A stretch of DNA of 5,069 nt, from contig JALVZI010000472.1 of NCBI GenBank assembly GCA_027022125.1, forward strand, positions 2,287-7,355, in the 5' to 3' direction. Shown piece after piece: positions 3,627 to 5,069 of this stretch (the stretch's first letter is position 1; every line of letters begins with the position of its first letter). The position numbers and the translations under genes are program-made. The notes below the pieces were generated by a model that made no database searches, was not told where the DNA came from, and saw only the letters and a list, made by a program, of their open reading frames with translations. This stretch comes from Anaerolineae bacterium (GTDB taxonomy: Bacteria > Chloroflexota > Anaerolineae > 4572-78).

Positions 3627-5069
3627 TTATTGCCCCCAGCCGAGCACCCGTTCATCATTGAACGCATACTCAATCTGCAAACGGTCATTCACCGCATCGC
3701 TGAACATCGGGCGCTGGTTCGAGCCATCCACCCCCATCACCCACACTTCCCAGCGTCCGGTGCGGTCGGTCAAAAATGCAATTTCCGAACCATCGGGCGA
3801 AAATACCGGCGACACATTATTCCACGCCGGTTTTTCATCCACCGCCGTGACCCACAGCGGCGTTTCGGTGAGCCGCACCCGTCCGCTGCCGTCCGCGTTC
3901 AGCCGGTGAATATCCCAGTGGGTATCCTGCCGGTATGTCACCGCGATGAACCGCCCGTCGGGCGAAAAAGTGGGCAAGCGGTCATTCGGGTCATCGGTCA
4001 GCGGTTCAGCCGTGCCGCTATTCACATCGGTTGCCACCAAACCGCTATCGCCCACCGCACTGACCACCCGCCACGGGTTGGCGGGGTCCCACGCCGGAGA
4101 AAAGGCATATTGCCCGGCGGGCATATCTTCAAACGAGCCATCCGCCACGGTGATGATGCGCAATTGCCAGTGGGCATCGGGCGGCATCCACCAGCATAAG
4201 AAAGGCACGGGCTGTCCGTTCATTATCCGAATTTCGGTTTCGATGTCATAAGCCTGCCAGTAGTTGAAATTCGGTCTACCGTTGATTAACGAGCGGCACT
4301 CGCGGTGGGCATCCTGCGTGCCGCCGCGCTGAAAGTTAACCGCGATTTTTTGGCTGTCCGGCGACCAACTCGGATTTTTCAACAGCCGAATCTCGCCCGC
4401 GACGGGACGCTCGCCGCTGCCATCGGTGTTGATGACATACACCGTGCCTTCCGCGCCCTGCCAGCGGGTGAATGCCACCCGCTCGCCATCGGGAGACAGC
4501 GCGGGGTCAATGCCGGATGTGACACGGTGCAGATTCGAGCCGTCGCGGTTGAGCATCATAATATCGCCGCCGCTTTTCAGTTGAACCAGCAATCGCCCGC
4601 CAACGGTGGTATTTTTCGCCAGAACCGGCACTGCGGCGGGTTGGACGGATGTTTCGGCAGTTGAAACACCATCGGTCACATCCAGAAACTCCGGGTTCAC
4701 CCAGCCGACGGTTCCGGCGGCGGTGCGAACCTGCACCCATCCCGACGCGGCATCGGTTGCCAAAATCTCTACCGTGTCACCCAGATGGACTTCTTCCAGA
4801 ATATCGAATCCCGCGCCCGCACCCGCGCGGACATTCAGCCCGTAACTGGTCACCGTGCCGGTGGGCAGGGTGGGAGTCGGCGTGGGTGGAATCGGGGTGG
4901 CGGTGGGCGACGGTTGGGTCGGTGCAGGGGTGGCGGTCGGTGCGGGGGCATCTGCCGCCGAAACCACCGCCGTTTCCGTGCCGGTCAGTTGCGCCGCCAA
5001 TTCGAGCGCCTGTTTCGGGAAGGGGGTCGGTGTGGGCGACGGTTGGGTCGGCACGGGAGTGGGAAAATC
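3627..5069 (-). CDS. SH3b plus TolB-like beta-propeller protein with Pro/Thr-rich linkers, 5' end outside window
   Basis: The frame is open to the right edge (480 codons), so the true start lies beyond it; the GTG at 5054 is taken as an internal Val and is used here only as residue 1 for numbering. In order: a Pro/Thr-rich stretch (1-13), a short Ala-rich segment (14-38), a second Pro/Thr linker (39-66), a bacterial SH3 domain (about 67-126, with YGLNVRAGAG, GWVQVRTAAGTVGWVN), a spacer, then a propeller (about 155-475) with PD40-type motifs: DPALSPDGERVAFTR, PSWSPDSQKIAVNF, LPTFSPDGRFIAVTY and SPVFSPDGSEIAFLTD, several followed by a DGS turn (TDGSGERP, ADGSGRVR). SH3b domains commonly bind cell wall; TolB-type propellers commonly mediate protein contacts. 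A probable role is an exported, surface-tethered sensor or scaffold, which is inference. An insertion with two cysteines (253, 287) interrupts the propeller at about 244-296. The stop is TAA at 3627. Confidence 0.9.
   Translation of the reverse strand, partial: DFPTPVPTQPSPTPTPFPKQALELAAQLTGTETAVVSAADAPAPTATPAPTQPSPTATPIPPTPTPTLPTGTVTSYGLNVRAGAGAGFDILEEVHLGDTVEILATDAASGWVQVRTAAGTVGWVNPEFLDVTDGVSTAETSVQPAAVPVLAKNTTVGGRLLVQLKSGGDIMMLNRDGSNLHRVTSGIDPALSPDGERVAFTRWQGAEGTVYVINTDGSGERPVAGEIRLLKNPSWSPDSQKIAVNFQRGGTQDAHRECRSLINGRPNFNYWQAYDIETEIRIMNGQPVPFLCWWMPPDAHWQLRIITVADGSFEDMPAGQYAFSPAWDPANPWRVVSAVGDSGLVATDVNSGTAEPLTDDPNDRLPTFSPDGRFIAVTYRQDTHWDIHRLNADGSGRVRLTETPLWVTAVDEKPAWNNVSPVFSPDGSEIAFLTDRTGRWEVWVMGVDGSNQRPMFSDAVNDRLQIEYAFNDERVLGWGQ
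4903..4922. repeat. Direct repeat within the Pro/Thr linker (copy 1)
   Basis: Twenty bases identical to 5032-5051, in the same reading frame, both encoding a PTQPSPT segment. The two copies lie 129 bases apart and flank the Ala-rich segment, consistent with internal duplication of the linker. Confidence 0.85.
5032..5051. repeat. Direct repeat within the Pro/Thr linker (copy 2)
   Basis: Second copy of the 20-base sequence at 4903-4922. Recombination between the copies would remove 129 bases (43 codons) in frame, shortening the stalk without breaking the protein. Confidence 0.85.

Noticed and set aside
5052..5054. GTG at 5054 as the start of the propeller gene
   Set aside because: The frame continues to the window edge in the same Pro/Thr-rich style, there is no ribosome site before it, and an exported protein would need a signal sequence upstream.

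Overview
The window reads as a piece of a bacterial chromosome with three genes in a row on the minus strand, separated by intergenic DNA that is unusually rich in short tandem repeats. My best guess for the host is a member of the Chloroflexota (Anaerolineae-like). This rests on the Pro/Thr-rich linkers next to an SH3b domain and TolB-type propeller, a small lipoprotein with an SSLGCPRPGM...YEYHTD-type domain, a large multiheme cytochrome, and intergenic arrays of 6-, 7- and 8-bp repeats. The taxonomy is inference from style, not from a marker gene.

Layout in the direction of transcription (right to left). (1) 5069-3627: the 3' part of a gene for an exported or surface protein with Pro/Thr-rich linkers, an SH3b domain and a WD40/PD40 (TolB-like) beta-propeller; its start lies outside the window. 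(2) 3626-3380: an intergenic stretch made almost entirely of tandem repeats: nine heptamers, a short CCCTAT array and ten octamers. (3) 3379-2831: a 182-residue lipoprotein with a compact C-terminal domain of unknown function. (4) 2830-2495: three octamers and an eleven-unit GATAGG/GATAGA array, then two hairpins, the second a good intrinsic terminator, then a leader with an imperfect palindrome and two strong Shine-Dalgarno sequences. (5) 2494-1: a secreted cytochrome c with twelve CXXCH heme sites in the visible 831 residues, no stop codon, and an Ala/Glu-rich heptad-repeat tail running off the left edge.

The most striking structural feature is that the lipoprotein gene sits between two copies of the same composite repeat in opposite orientation. 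Each copy has the order AATTTGC, octamers ending GATTCAGC, GAATCCC, then TATCCC hexamers. The copies share a perfect 32-bp inverted repeat (2771-2802 and 3479-3510), and the hexamer parts carry G-quadruplex-type GGG runs on opposite strands. The terminator, with its possible alternative pairings, lies between the lipoprotein gene and the cytochrome gene. The cytochrome is therefore probably a separate or conditionally connected transcription unit.

All three proteins appear to be exported: an electron-transfer protein, a lipoprotein anchored to the membrane, and a propeller protein on a flexible stalk. Nothing in the sequence shows that they act together. I found no RNA genes, CRISPR array, transposase or phage genes.
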